From Bradyrhizobium liaoningense (lineage in GTDB: Bacteria > Pseudomonadota > Alphaproteobacteria > Rhizobiales > Xanthobacteraceae), in NCBI RefSeq assembly GCF_018130825.1, contig NZ_JAFCJS010000002.1:496001-560000 (forward strand): a DNA stretch of 64,000 nt, given 5' to 3'. The notes beneath the pieces were generated by a model. It was given only the letters and a program-made list of their open reading frames with translations. It was not told where the DNA came from and did no database searches. A program made the position numbers and the translations under genes. Positions 9,501 to 18,202 of this stretch are shown here, piece after piece (within the stretch, counting starts at the first letter, position 1; every line of letters begins with the position of its first letter).

Positions 9501-9967
9501 GCGACCGTCGACGACTTCGCCAGATGATCATCGCCTACCGCCACCACGACCCCGCCGTTCGGCGAGGAGCCTTGCGAGTTCCCGTGCCGGATCGCATCCG
9601 CCGCGCGATCCAATCCCGGTCCCTTGCCGTACCAGAGCGCAAACACGCCGTTGACACGCGCGCCCGGTGATTGATGAATCTGCTGGGTGCCGGCCACTGC
9701 CGTCGCCGCCAGTTCTTCGTTAACGGCTGGCTGCACGACGATCTTGCTCTCGCCGGTCAGCCGGCTCGCCGAAGCGAACGCACCGTCGAGTGTGCCGAGC
9801 GGCGAGCCGCGATAACCGCTGACAAATCCGGCGGTCGACAGGCCGGATTTACGATCACGTTCAGCTTGGAGCAACATCAGACGTACGAGCGCCTGAACCC
9901 CTCCGACCAGGATCGCCCCGTCCCGTTTTCGATAGCGGTCATCGAGCGACACTGAAAACTTTGTCAT
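6503..9967 (-). CDS. indolepyruvate ferredoxin oxidoreductase family protein, fused alpha-beta-gamma
   Basis: At 1154 aa this is the single-chain form of the 2-oxoacid:ferredoxin oxidoreductase. The N-terminal pyrimidine-binding part begins ILVGGVQALVRLML and contains GFVSGYRGSPLG; the thiamine-diphosphate part has GIGCHGMAARN and NMGDGTYFHSG (about residues 465-525); an iron-sulfur segment has CEGCGDCSVKSNC near residue 650; the gamma part starts LLAGIGGTGIVTTSAVL. The family oxidatively decarboxylates aryl pyruvates such as indolepyruvate or phenylpyruvate to aryl-acetyl-CoA, or in some cases other oxoacids, reducing ferredoxin. GGGGAG lies five bases before the chosen ATG. It is the third gene of the leftward operon FAD monooxygenase-SDR-IOR, 44 bases after the SDR stop. 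Confidence 0.93.
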   Translation of the reverse strand: MTKFSVSLDDRYRKRDGAILVGGVQALVRLMLLQAERDRKSGLSTAGFVSGYRGSPLGTLDGAFASASRLTGESKIVVQPAVNEELAATAVAGTQQIHQSPGARVNGVFALWYGKGPGLDRAADAIRHGNSQGSSPNGGVVVAVGDDHLAKSSTVACYSDETVASLLLPLLYPADPGEIVSYGLHGFAMSRLTGSWVALKILTEVADSTRTVPATELDEPPILPDVAVPAIGLHNRWPDLPLEQESRQHDYRLPAVLDYVRANGLDRVVMKPPAARVGLIAAGKSWMDLQEALDLLNLDESRLTELGVALYKPAMIWPLEPQGLTAFAAGLSEVVVVEEKAPLIERQVKEILFGRSQAPAVWGKSGPEQRPMFPATSDLTPEQIAIQIASVIARMTGDQAIARGGERWRGELSKPVPTDVPAARRPFFCSGCPHNRSTTVPAGSRALAGIGCHGMAARNRPDTFSYSQMGGEGVHWVGLAPFTDEQHVFSNMGDGTYFHSGLLAIRQAVAVKLNITYKLLYNSAVAMTGGQAIDGELTLERLLQQLRAEGVGTIVLVSDDPASHRRRREIASLSNEITHRDEFDAVQRKLRATQGVSVVVYDQMCATERRRKRKRGQIQEATPRVFINELVCEGCGDCSVKSNCLSVEPVETPFGTKRRINQSSCNSDLSCISGFCPSFVTVEGARVKRVQKVDLTRVDAPPPVATDRLSKRNRVLLAGIGGTGIVTTSAVLAMAGHLDGRETAVLDQIGMAQKGGAVASHVHLGGPIHALRIPAKHCDLLLVCDQVVGNGPEVMASLDTARSRVIANADVAVTGDFVTNRNAIVDPDLLTRRIRSRVAPENFIAFPFTSLAQSLFGDSISANFMMVGLAYQMGWLDLRLEDLQHAIELNGAAKEANLAALEWGRRLAVDPRSVFVAAGKIEERERLSPEAEVERFAAFLRDYQNGDYARRYLDVITRIRASEAAVHAGTSFTLAAARSLFKLMAYKDEYEIARLYTSGEFARAMRSQFDGYDKLSVYLAPPFLARHDKATGAPRKIRFGSWILPVLRLLASLKVLRGTRFDIFGMTSERRTERALIVEFTDVLDRLSAQLTTRSLADAVAIAQMPSEIRGYGHVKQKAVELFRRRIGEALERYQSPQSSPNKPENFARSAAAT

Positions 9968-10011
9968 CCGCACTCCCCTATGGTGCACTGGCGCAGACGA
10001 GAGCCCGTCTA

Positions 10012-10899
10012 TCAATATCGATCGTGGGAGACATCGATAGCCGAGCTGATCTTGACCCCGGGCGGCGCGACCATTTCGTCCGGGACGAACATGTCGCGCA
10101 TGAGCAGTGACGCTGGATCCACGCTGTAACCCGAGAAATCCCTCACCCCTTCTTCGTAGAGCACCGTATCGTCGATCAGAAACTTCCCCGTGAAATCGCG
10201 AGCTGGCTTCATGAAAATCGCGTGGGCCGCGTCAGCCATGATCTCTGGTTTCCGGCAGTTACGCATGCTCTCCTCGCCCGACAATACGAACTGGATCGCG
10301 GCGGTCGCTATGGCGGTGCGGGGCCACAGCGCGTTGAATGCGATGCCGCCCTTCGCAAATTCATCGCTCATGCCAAGCACGCACATGCTCATGCCGAACT
10401 TTGCCATCGCATAGGCGGTATGTGGCCCAAACCACCGCGGGCTCATGTCCAGCGGCGGGGATATCATCAAAACATGTGGGTTAGTCGCCTTCATGAGATG
10501 CGGCAGGCAGGCTCGGGTAGCGACAAACGTCCCGCGCGAATTCACTCCGTGCATCAAATCGAAGCGCTTCATATCCGTCTGAAGGGTACCGGTCAGATGG
10601 ATCGCTGACGCGTTATTGACGCAGATATCGATGCCGCCAAACTGCCTCACCGTTTCCCCGACGGCAGCCTCCACGGCGAGTTCGTCGCGAACATCGACGA
10701 CGAGAGGCAGCGCCTTCCCGCCCGCCTTCTCGATCGCTTCGGCAGCCGAATAGATCGTGCCGGGAAGATGCCGATGCGGTTCCGAGGTCTTCGCCGCGAT
10801 TGCGATATTGGCGCCGTCCCGCGCAGCTCGCAGCGCAATGGCCAGACCGATGCCCCGGCTTGCGCCGGTAATGAAGATCGTTTTGCCTGCCAGACTCAT
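10012..10899 (-). CDS. short-chain dehydrogenase/reductase, HSDL2-like
   Basis: This 295-aa SDR has the cofactor motif TGASRGIG at residues 11-18, the NNAS motif, and a YAMAKF catalytic Tyr-Lys pair. The extended C-terminus and the MFVPDEMV region resemble the hydroxysteroid dehydrogenase-like-2 group, whose substrates are poorly known. It would oxidise or reduce a hydroxy/keto intermediate with NAD(P). Its start overlaps the monooxygenase stop by four bases (ATGA), so the two are translated together. The position after a hydroxylase fits oxidation of a hydroxylated product. Confidence 0.9.
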   Translation of the reverse strand: MSLAGKTIFITGASRGIGLAIALRAARDGANIAIAAKTSEPHRHLPGTIYSAAEAIEKAGGKALPLVVDVRDELAVEAAVGETVRQFGGIDICVNNASAIHLTGTLQTDMKRFDLMHGVNSRGTFVATRACLPHLMKATNPHVLMISPPLDMSPRWFGPHTAYAMAKFGMSMCVLGMSDEFAKGGIAFNALWPRTAIATAAIQFVLSGEESMRNCRKPEIMADAAHAIFMKPARDFTGKFLIDDTVLYEEGVRDFSGYSVDPASLLMRDMFVPDEMVAPPGVKISSAIDVSHDRY

Positions 10900-12584
10900 A
10901 GGGCCACACCGTCCGCGCTCGAAGCCAAGGCAGCAGGTTTGGAAGCATAATCCTCGCGCACGGCATCGACGCCTCGAACTCGGTCTATGAGCTGCGCAGG
11001 CTCTCGCGGGATGACGTCACCACACCAACTGATATGACCATCCGGACGCACCAAGACATAGCGGCGACCATAAGCTGCGGTCGCGTCTGGGTGCGTGATC
11101 AGATGATGAGAGATTGGCATACGTGCCGCGCGCGCGGCGGAGATCAATGCCGCCACTGCAACGTCCGAGTCGGACGAGAACTCCAGGAGCACGAACCCGC
11201 GGCCAAATAGATCTAACGTAGAATGACCTGGTGCCAGCCAGACATGAGGCGCGCGGCCACCGGGCACCGCCAACTGAACGAAGTTCGCGACGTCGGGCTC
11301 TGGTCGATCAGACGTTTCCTCGACGATGATCGGAGAGCCGCGATAGACAGCTCCCAGATGGATGCCAAACGATCTCCACTCCCGTTGCAAGGCTTGCTGC
11401 GCATAGGCGCCGATCGCGCGGCGCGCAGCCTCGCCTATTGCGGTCTGATCGAGCAATGCAGGTTCTAACGGTAGCGAGCGCATCGCGCGGAGATTCTCGG
11501 ACGCCTGGAGAACGTTGCGCATCGCAACTGGGCGCCGCTCAGCATCATAGCTTTCCAGCAGTGCCTCTCCACCCCATCCTTCGAGCCTTGCAGCGATCTT
11601 CCATGAAAGATCAACCGCCTCGGCGATACCGGTATTCATGCCGTATCCACCTGTCGGAGAAAGCTGGTGGGCGGAATCACCCACAAGGAAGCAGCGTCCG
11701 GAACCAAATCGCGCGGCCGTTGTTTCACGCCGTGACCACGGCAGCCAGGAAAGCAGTTCGTAGTCGATGTCCGCTCCGATGCCGCGGCGCACAAAGTCGT
11801 GGATCTGGGCTTCGCTCCAATCGGGCCAGCGATCGTCACCGAGCAACTGAAGTCGCCACGTGTCACGCCCATCTATATTGACGAAACTTCCCCAAATCCC
11901 CTCGGGCCCGATCAGCAGGTAACGATAGGCGCGACATGCAGCCGTCCTCTGCGCCAGGACCGAACATCGGATGAAGACATTAGTGCTGCAACTCAAGACC
12001 TTGGTCTTCGCAGGCGCGAGGCTCAGGCGCTGCGCGATAGCGCTGTTCGCTCCATCGCAGGCGGCGAGATACTGGGCACGCACCTGCAACGGCTCGCCGC
12101 CCGACACCGGCCGCGCAGACGCGATTATCCGATCACCCTTCTCCTCGAAGTCCTCGAACCGGTACCCATACAGCAAACGATTCGTCGAATAGCTCGACGC
12201 TGCCCTCTGAAGCACCGGATCGAAGAAATTCTGCGGGCAGAGCTCATGTTTTTGGGCGCTAAACGGGGGTGCTACCGCATTCGCCTTGTCAGGATAAACA
12301 TCGCGTGCCAACTCGTGGCCGAGGACTGCCGTGGCGTATACGATACTAAGCGGGACATCGCGCGGAAACCCTGCATTCTCGACCGCCTCGACGATTCCCC
12401 AACGTCGACAGAATTCCATTGAGCGAATGCCGACATTGTCCATGCGAGGATGAATCCGGCGCGCGTCCGGCTGCTCTTGCTCAATGAGCACCGTCGCGAT
12501 TCCACGCCAACCTAGGTCTATCGCGAGCGACAGTCCAACCGGGCCACCCCCGACTATCAAAACTGACGTATCAATCGTCTCCAC
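10896..12584 (-). CDS. FAD-dependent aromatic monooxygenase (MhpA/PheA-type)
   Basis: The 562-aa product carries the three landmarks of class A flavin hydroxylases: VLIVGGGPVGLSLAIDL at the N-terminus (FAD ADP part), YLAACDGANS near residue 185 (DG motif), and FLVGDSAHQLSPTGGYGMN near residue 285 (GD motif). A thioredoxin-like C-terminal part, typical of MhpA, phenol and resorcinol hydroxylases, covers about 420-540. The enzyme would hydroxylate a phenolic or aromatic acid with NAD(P)H and oxygen. I chose the GTG at 12584 because AGGAG lies eight bases upstream. It heads the leftward operon, opposite the PadR gene with two PadR-type boxes between them. Confidence 0.92.
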   Translation of the reverse strand: METIDTSVLIVGGGPVGLSLAIDLGWRGIATVLIEQEQPDARRIHPRMDNVGIRSMEFCRRWGIVEAVENAGFPRDVPLSIVYATAVLGHELARDVYPDKANAVAPPFSAQKHELCPQNFFDPVLQRAASSYSTNRLLYGYRFEDFEEKGDRIIASARPVSGGEPLQVRAQYLAACDGANSAIAQRLSLAPAKTKVLSCSTNVFIRCSVLAQRTAACRAYRYLLIGPEGIWGSFVNIDGRDTWRLQLLGDDRWPDWSEAQIHDFVRRGIGADIDYELLSWLPWSRRETTAARFGSGRCFLVGDSAHQLSPTGGYGMNTGIAEAVDLSWKIAARLEGWGGEALLESYDAERRPVAMRNVLQASENLRAMRSLPLEPALLDQTAIGEAARRAIGAYAQQALQREWRSFGIHLGAVYRGSPIIVEETSDRPEPDVANFVQLAVPGGRAPHVWLAPGHSTLDLFGRGFVLLEFSSDSDVAVAALISAARAARMPISHHLITHPDATAAYGRRYVLVRPDGHISWCGDVIPREPAQLIDRVRGVDAVREDYASKPAALASSADGVAL

Positions 12585-12805
12585 GAGCTCCACTCCTAAA
12601 TCAGTCGACCTTTTGGACAGAGCAGCACGCAAGACCCAGCAAGGCCCGCCCCAACGTTCCCGAAATGAACGAAGATCATCGGACGCGCCACGCAGTCAAA
12701 GCTGTTGCTGCAGAGAGCAACAGGGCTCTCCCGCTCTGGCGCAGAAGGAAGCAGCTGTCGCAGCGGCGATAACTGATTTTTCGCCCCCCCCAAGCCATCC
12801 GTGCC

Positions 12806-12829
12806 CTATATGTCACTTCTTACATATAG
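12806..12829. promoter_or_regulatory. PadR-type box 3 (perfect, 8-bp arms)
   Basis: CTATATGT and ACATATAG form perfect eight-base arms around an eight-base spacer. This is the best match in the window to the ATGT-N8-ACAT repressor site. It lies in the divergent region between the FAD monooxygenase and the PadR gene. Confidence 0.8.
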
Positions 12830-12846
12830 ATCTAACAGGCCACTGC

Positions 12847-12870
12847 CCATATGTCAAATCTTACGCATGG
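12847..12870. promoter_or_regulatory. PadR-type box 4 (imperfect)
   Basis: CCATATGT, an eight-base spacer (CAAATCTT) and ACGCATGG form an imperfect dyad 41 bases from box 3, measured between corresponding positions. The same pairing of a strong with a weaker box, spaced 43 bases apart, occurs before the VOC operon. Confidence 0.65.
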
Positions 12871-12967
12871 CCAAGCCTAGCGGTTGAAGCTATGCAGGGC
12901 TGCCTGTGGTCGCCGCTGTCGGAGACCGAGCCCCCCCGGCAAGCAAGTCGGCGAATAGGACCAGTCC

Positions 12968-13630
12968 ATGTCGAAGACACCTCAAAAGAAGGCGTCCAAG
13001 AAGAGAGCCGCATCGGCGACACATCCAAAGGTCCCGACTATCGGGTACGCGATCCTGACAAGCCTGGCTCATCACCCCCATACTGGCTACGAGTTGACCC
13101 AATTGATGGGCCCTCCAAGGAATTACATGTGGGAGGCACGACACAGCCAAGTTTATCCAACGCTTCAGCTACTGACGCGCTATGGCTACGTCGCGTTCGA
13201 GGATGTTCAGCAGGACAGTAGACCCGACAAGAAGGTCTATGAGATTACAGGCCCCGGTATCGAAGCGCTTAGGAACTGGGCGAAGAAGGGCCCGACACAT
13301 GTACCCGTCAGAGACGAGTTCAGCGTCAAAATGGCTGCGCTACGCATGCTCTCCCCAGGTGAAGCAGTGGCCGTGCTAACTCGACAGATTGAGCTGGTAG
13401 AGGGAGAGATAGCAGCCATCAATCTGCATCTGGTCGATTTTGCCCGCAGATTGGATATCCCTGAACCGCCACCCAGCGACCACCGGCAATTTTGTTTGAT
13501 TTCGGCTATCCGGCTCTCACGTGATCTCAAGATCACTGCAGCCGATGCATACCGTAAATTACTTGACGATCTATCGCGCCAAGAAGAGAGTGCAAGGGTA
13601 GTTCGAACGCACGCGAAACGACCGCGTTGA
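12968..13630 (+). CDS. PadR-family transcriptional regulator
   Basis: The 220-aa protein has a lysine-rich start, then the PadR winged helix: YAILTSLAHHPHTGYELTQL, WEARHSQVYPTLQLLTRYGY and the wing with KKVYEITGPGIEAL. A helical C-terminal dimerisation part follows (residues about 115-210), as in the Vir/PadR-s2 group. PadR proteins repress phenolic-acid or detoxification genes until an aromatic effector releases them. The gene is divergent from the FAD monooxygenase, and two ATGT-N8-ACAT-like boxes lie upstream; equal boxes precede the VOC operon 6.5 kb away. It is therefore the probable controller of both operons and of itself. Confidence 0.92.
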   Translation: MSKTPQKKASKKRAASATHPKVPTIGYAILTSLAHHPHTGYELTQLMGPPRNYMWEARHSQVYPTLQLLTRYGYVAFEDVQQDSRPDKKVYEITGPGIEALRNWAKKGPTHVPVRDEFSVKMAALRMLSPGEAVAVLTRQIELVEGEIAAINLHLVDFARRLDIPEPPPSDHRQFCLISAIRLSRDLKITAADAYRKLLDDLSRQEESARVVRTHAKRPR

Positions 13631-14123
13631 TCGGCCTGTTGCATCAGGCTTCTTGATTCCCACGAATCGGAGCGAACGCAGGATATTGCGCACAGCACAC
13701 GGGATTGCTGGCTGGCGCGACGCTTCCCTGCGAGGCAGGGTGCCTTGACGAGCCTCGATCTCACATTCGTAATCGACCTTTCGACAGCCGAGATAGACCG
13801 CGCAGTCGACCACCAGCGCGCTCGCCAACAGCCGTAGCGGTGCTCCGCTCCGCGCCAACCAGACGATCGACTGCATGCGGTCCAATCTTCACTTGCCGAT
13901 CACAATGTCCGAGATTGCAAACGCGGTCGTCACCAGCCAAGAGCGACGTCGCTTCATTCTACATTTGGGAAGATCAGGCCCCTTATGCCGCTTGAGCTTC
14001 TATCAGTCAGTGAGACTGGAAGCCCCATCGTTCTTCAGGAACGTGGAGAAGATTCAACGCTTCCCAACCGCATACGCTGTCGCGTCACAGCGACAATTGA
14101 GTACGCAACTGAATGTCTAGCGT
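13631..14123. other. gene-free stretch with a possible IS5-type scrap
   Basis: On the minus strand near 13820-13880 the frame reads QSIVWLARSGAPLRLL, reminiscent of the FWVLRSGAPWRDLP start region of IS5-family transposases. Nothing recognisable follows and no terminal repeats are visible, so this would be only a scrap. The rest shows no supported gene. Confidence 0.3.
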
Positions 14124-14585
14124 TCAGAACATCGGGTGGGGATTAGCGGATTTCTCGGGCACGGCCTGGATAACGTCCCAATGCTCTACGATCTTTCCTT
14201 CCTTGTTGAAGCGAAAGATATCAACGACCGCACTGACGGCTTCAAATTTCACACGGTGATGAATCCACACTAAATCCCCCTCCGCGGAAGCTCGCTGCAG
14301 GTCGAGCTTCGCCTTTGGAGCGTTCGCGAGCAAGTCTCTCACAGCATTGACCAGAGCATCGCGACCATCAGCAACTCGCGGATTGTGCTGAATGTAGTCT
14401 GGAACCAAATACCGCTCCGCCGCGGTAAGGTCGTGATCGCCGAAAAATTCTTGAAGAAAAGACAATGCGATTTTCTTGTTGCGTTCTTCGGCTGTGAGAT
14501 CACGCGGTTGCTGGGCAGCGACGACCGTGGCAAGGCACAGGCCTACAATGCCCGCCAGGAAAACGAGTGGTTTCTTGAGCATCAT
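14124..14585 (-). CDS. secreted SnoaL-like protein
   Basis: The 153-aa product opens with a clear signal peptide (MMLKKPLVFLAGIVGLCLAT, cleavage likely after VVAA). The mature part follows the SnoaL_2 pattern: FLQEFFGDHDLTAAERYLV, YIQHNPRVADGRDAL, and a terminal FRFNKEGKIVEHWDVIQAVP. This secreted group is widespread and usually annotated as SnoaL-like aldol-condensation enzymes, with no proven role. GAGG is placed about 11 bases before the ATG. The gene stands alone between two intergenic gaps, so context gives no further hint. Confidence 0.82.
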   Translation of the reverse strand: MMLKKPLVFLAGIVGLCLATVVAAQQPRDLTAEERNKKIALSFLQEFFGDHDLTAAERYLVPDYIQHNPRVADGRDALVNAVRDLLANAPKAKLDLQRASAEGDLVWIHHRVKFEAVSAVVDIFRFNKEGKIVEHWDVIQAVPEKSANPHPMF

Positions 14586-15133
14586 AGCGCGATGTTCCTC
14601 AATTGATGAGCAGGACTTTATGAGTACGGGCCTGGAGCGCTGGGCCGAGCTTCAGCAAAGAGAAGACGAAGTCAGACGGCCAAACAGCCACCACCGACTG
14701 GCCTCGTGTCGGCGAGCCCGTGGATTGAATTCCCTGCCAAGCTTCGCGCCGATGGCGACGAAAGAAACAGCGCACTGGCAGGCGTGAGTCCGCAAGCCGC
14801 CCTTCCCGCAATTAGCGCCGAGCCCGTTAGAACTGATTCCGATGATGCTTCTCTTTCCAAGCATTGCTCGCACGGTAAGGAACCTCAACGATATCGTCAA
14901 GTGACCTGACGAATTGTATCCAGCAGCGCCATCGGGCCACGAGGATGCGAACGGATCGGTTGCTCTGGCCGATCTTGCGATAACCATCCCCGAGGGGCAC
15001 GGTCAACAGGGTGCGTTGTCGTCAAAATTATGCCTATGGCCGCGCTAGCGACGGAAACGGACACTCGATCGTGCTCCAATAAATGTGACATCGCGCGTCG
15101 AAGATCTGCACCTGGTCGGCCGACACGCCGCTG
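14586..15133. other. intergenic stretch, no supported gene
   Basis: Short overlapping frames exist on both strands, but none has a ribosome site, a recognised motif or a partner frame. It separates the secreted SnoaL gene from the end of the RND operon. I see no strong terminator and no repeat. Confidence 0.4.
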
Positions 15134-18100
15134 CTAAGGCACTTGCGGCTGACTTACTGAAGCGTCCGGCTGCTTGATCCGGAACCACGCAACGTAGAGC
15201 GCCGGCAAGAACAGCAACGTGAGCACGGTGCCCGCGATGATCCCGCCCATCATGGCGTAAGCCATCGGCCCCCAAAACACCTCCCGGGCGATCGGGATCA
15301 GGGCAAGGCTCGCCGCAGCCGCTGTCAGCATGATCGGGCGCATCCGATGCTCAGTCGCTTCCACCACAGCTTCCCAGGGCGGACGGCCCTCCGCACGGAG
15401 ATGTTCGATCTGCACGATGAGAATCACCGAGTTGCGGATCAGGATGCCGATCAGGGCCAACACACCGAGGATCGCAACGAAGCCGAGTGGCGCCCCGCTT
15501 GGCAGCAGCGCTGCAACGACGCCGATCAGGGCGAGCGGCGCCACGGCAAACACGAGGAACAGGCGCTGAAAGCTCTGTAGCTGAAGCATCAGGATCGTCG
15601 CCATGCTTAGCAACATCAGCGGCACCACCGCCGCAATCGGAGCTTGGCTCTTGCCACTGTCCTCGACACTGCCTCCAACCGCGACGGAATAACCCGGCGG
15701 CAATTGCTGTGCAAATGTTGCCACTTGCGGTTTGAGCTGATCCACCACGGTGTTCGGTTGCGTCGAATCCAGAATGCCTGCCTTTAGCGTGATCGTCGGC
15801 AACCGCGAGCGTCGCCAGATCACGGGCTGTTCGAGCTCATAACGAAACTTAGCCACGGCGGCGAGCGGTACCGACTGACCGTTTGAAGCGACGAGCTGCA
15901 GATCCCGCAACGTCTCGATCGACCGACGCTCCGTGGCGGTCGCTCGACCAAGCGCATTGATCAGATAAATATCATCGCGTAGCTGGGTCGCCGTAGAGCC
16001 GTCGAGTACCCCGCTAAGGGTATTGGCGATGTCCTCGGAGGTGACCCCGAGCTGACGCGCCTTATCCTGCAGCACGTCGACCTTCACCACACGGGAAGGC
16101 TCCATCCAATCAAATACGACGTCGTCGAGATGATCGTTTTCTCGTAGAATGCCGGCGAGCTGCCAGGACAATACGCGCACCTTCTCGATCTCCGGACCGC
16201 TGATACGATACTGCACCGGCCGACCGACGGGCGGACCGATGTCAAGCAGCTTCACGTAGCCGTCGGTACCCGGGAACGTCTTCTTCAAGTAAGCTGAAAG
16301 CTCAGCCCTAATACGGTCGCGAGCCGCCAAGCTCTTGGCCACAACGACGATCTGGCCGAACGTTGCGGCTTGCGGCTGAACGTCGAACGATAGCACGAAC
16401 CGTGGCGAGCTGCTGCCGACATAGGTTGACCAATGATCAATGTTTTCGTTGCCCTTCAGCGCTTCCCCTTCAAAGCGAGCCATTTGGGCGCTGGTTTCTT
16501 CGATCGATGCATTCTGCGGTAGGTTCCAGTCGACGATCAACTCGTTGCGGTCTGACGAGGGAAAGAACTGCTGCTGCACGAACTGCATAGCGCCGATCGC
16601 CAGCAAAAACACAAAAGCCGTGACTGCGATAGTGGTCCACCGCCGGCGCATGCAAACGATGAGCATGTGCGAGAATACGCGGGCGAAACGCCCTTTCTTC
16701 TCATGATGCTTTTTCATCGTCTTCGGTAAGATCGTGACCCCAAGCAATGGCGTAAACAGCACTGCAACGACCCAAGAAACCAATAACGATACAGCGATTA
16801 CCACGAACAATGTAAAGGTAAACTCGCCCGCAGCGCTATTGTTCAGTCCAACCGGAATGAAGCTCGCGACCGTGACAAGCGTACCGGTCAACATCGGAAA
16901 TGCAGTCGAGGTATAGACGTAGGTCGCCGCCTTCCGCAGACTATCTCCCATCTCGAGCCGAGCGACCATCATCTCCACGGCGATCATGGCATCGTCGACC
17001 AGCAGACCAAGCGCGATGATCAACGCACCGAGCGAAATTCGCTGCAAAGAGATATCGGAATAGGCCATCACCACAAAGGTGATGGCCAGGACCAATGGAA
17101 TGGAAACCGCTACGACGAGGCCCGCGCGCAGGCCAAGGCTGATGAAACTGATAGCGAGTACGATTACAATGGCTTCGAACAAGGCTCTGGTAAAACCGCC
17201 GACAGCTTCTTCGACGATCTGAGGCTGATCTGAGACGAGATGCACCCCGACCCCGATCGGAAGGTCGGCGACGATCTTCTTCATCTCCTGCTTAAGCGCT
17301 TCACCGAACTCAAGCAGATTAGCGCCTGCTTTCATTCCGATCGTGAGGGCGATGACCGGCTCTCCGTTGAACCGAACCAGCGAGCTCGGCGGATCGGAAT
17401 AGCCTCTTGTGATGACGGCAACGTCGCTCAGGGGAAAAAATCGGTCGTTTACTCGTAGATTGATCGCCTTCAGGCTTTCTTCAGAGGTAAATTGGCCGTT
17501 GACCCGTACGACTATCCGTTCTGGCCCCGCCTGTAGTACTCCGGAGGGAGTGACAGCGTTCTGCGCCTGCAACGCGTTTATGATTGAGCGGCTGTCGATC
17601 CCGAGCGCTGCGACTTTTCTGGTGGAGAACTCGAAATAGATGACCTCGTCCTGCGCACCGACGATGTCGACGCGACCAACATTCGGCACCGTCAACACTT
17701 TGGCGCGGACCTCCTCCACCCTATCGCGGAGTTGGCGCTGACTGAGCCCATCGCTGGTGAATGCATAGATGTTACCAAAGACGTCGCCGAACCGATCGTC
17801 AAAGGCAGGGCCGACCACGCCTTTCGGAAATTCATTCTTGATGTCGGCAATCATGTTGCGCACGCGCGCCCAGGTCGGCGCCACATCGCGGGCCTTGGTG
17901 GTATCGCGCAAATTGACAAATACCGTGGTCTGGCCGGCCGTCGTAATGCTTCTGGTATAGTCGAGCGACTCAAGCTCCTCGAGTTTCTTCTCGATCCGAT
18001 CGGTCACCTGACGCGCCGTTTCCGCGGCCGAGGCGCCTGGCCACTGCGCGTGGATCAGCATGGTCTTGATGGTGAAAGCCGGATCCTCTTCGCGGCCGAG

Positions 18101-18202
18101 CCGCAGATAGGAGAACAACCCGGCGACCATAAAGATGATCATGAAGAACCAGATCAGCGAGCGGTGCTCAAGCGCCCAATCAGAGAGATTAAAGGATTTC
18201 AC
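15134..18202 (-). CDS. RND efflux pump inner-membrane permease (HAE1/AcrB-like)
   Basis: At 1022 aa this is full length for an AcrB/MexB-type proton-driven pump. The N-terminal segment LSDWALEHRSLIWFFMII is helix 1. A large periplasmic part follows, then the central helix group with LGLLVDDAMIAVEMMV, which holds the proton-relay Asp pair of helix 4; a second periplasmic part and the C-terminal helices end in MLLSMATILMLQLQSF and further segments. It pumps hydrophobic drugs or metabolites out together with the two adaptors. The GTG at 18202 overlaps the adaptor stop by four bases and has AGGAG eight bases upstream; the open frame runs 75 codons further inside the adaptor gene and was discarded. 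Confidence 0.95.
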   Translation of the reverse strand: MKSFNLSDWALEHRSLIWFFMIIFMVAGLFSYLRLGREEDPAFTIKTMLIHAQWPGASAAETARQVTDRIEKKLEELESLDYTRSITTAGQTTVFVNLRDTTKARDVAPTWARVRNMIADIKNEFPKGVVGPAFDDRFGDVFGNIYAFTSDGLSQRQLRDRVEEVRAKVLTVPNVGRVDIVGAQDEVIYFEFSTRKVAALGIDSRSIINALQAQNAVTPSGVLQAGPERIVVRVNGQFTSEESLKAINLRVNDRFFPLSDVAVITRGYSDPPSSLVRFNGEPVIALTIGMKAGANLLEFGEALKQEMKKIVADLPIGVGVHLVSDQPQIVEEAVGGFTRALFEAIVIVLAISFISLGLRAGLVVAVSIPLVLAITFVVMAYSDISLQRISLGALIIALGLLVDDAMIAVEMMVARLEMGDSLRKAATYVYTSTAFPMLTGTLVTVASFIPVGLNNSAAGEFTFTLFVVIAVSLLVSWVVAVLFTPLLGVTILPKTMKKHHEKKGRFARVFSHMLIVCMRRRWTTIAVTAFVFLLAIGAMQFVQQQFFPSSDRNELIVDWNLPQNASIEETSAQMARFEGEALKGNENIDHWSTYVGSSSPRFVLSFDVQPQAATFGQIVVVAKSLAARDRIRAELSAYLKKTFPGTDGYVKLLDIGPPVGRPVQYRISGPEIEKVRVLSWQLAGILRENDHLDDVVFDWMEPSRVVKVDVLQDKARQLGVTSEDIANTLSGVLDGSTATQLRDDIYLINALGRATATERRSIETLRDLQLVASNGQSVPLAAVAKFRYELEQPVIWRRSRLPTITLKAGILDSTQPNTVVDQLKPQVATFAQQLPPGYSVAVGGSVEDSGKSQAPIAAVVPLMLLSMATILMLQLQSFQRLFLVFAVAPLALIGVVAALLPSGAPLGFVAILGVLALIGILIRNSVILIVQIEHLRAEGRPPWEAVVEATEHRMRPIMLTAAAASLALIPIAREVFWGPMAYAMMGGIIAGTVLTLLFLPALYVAWFRIKQPDASVSQPQVP

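Noticed and set aside
13571..13885. IS5-family transposase
   Set aside because: Only about 16 residues resemble the family; no DDE residues and no terminal repeats are visible, so at most a scrap.
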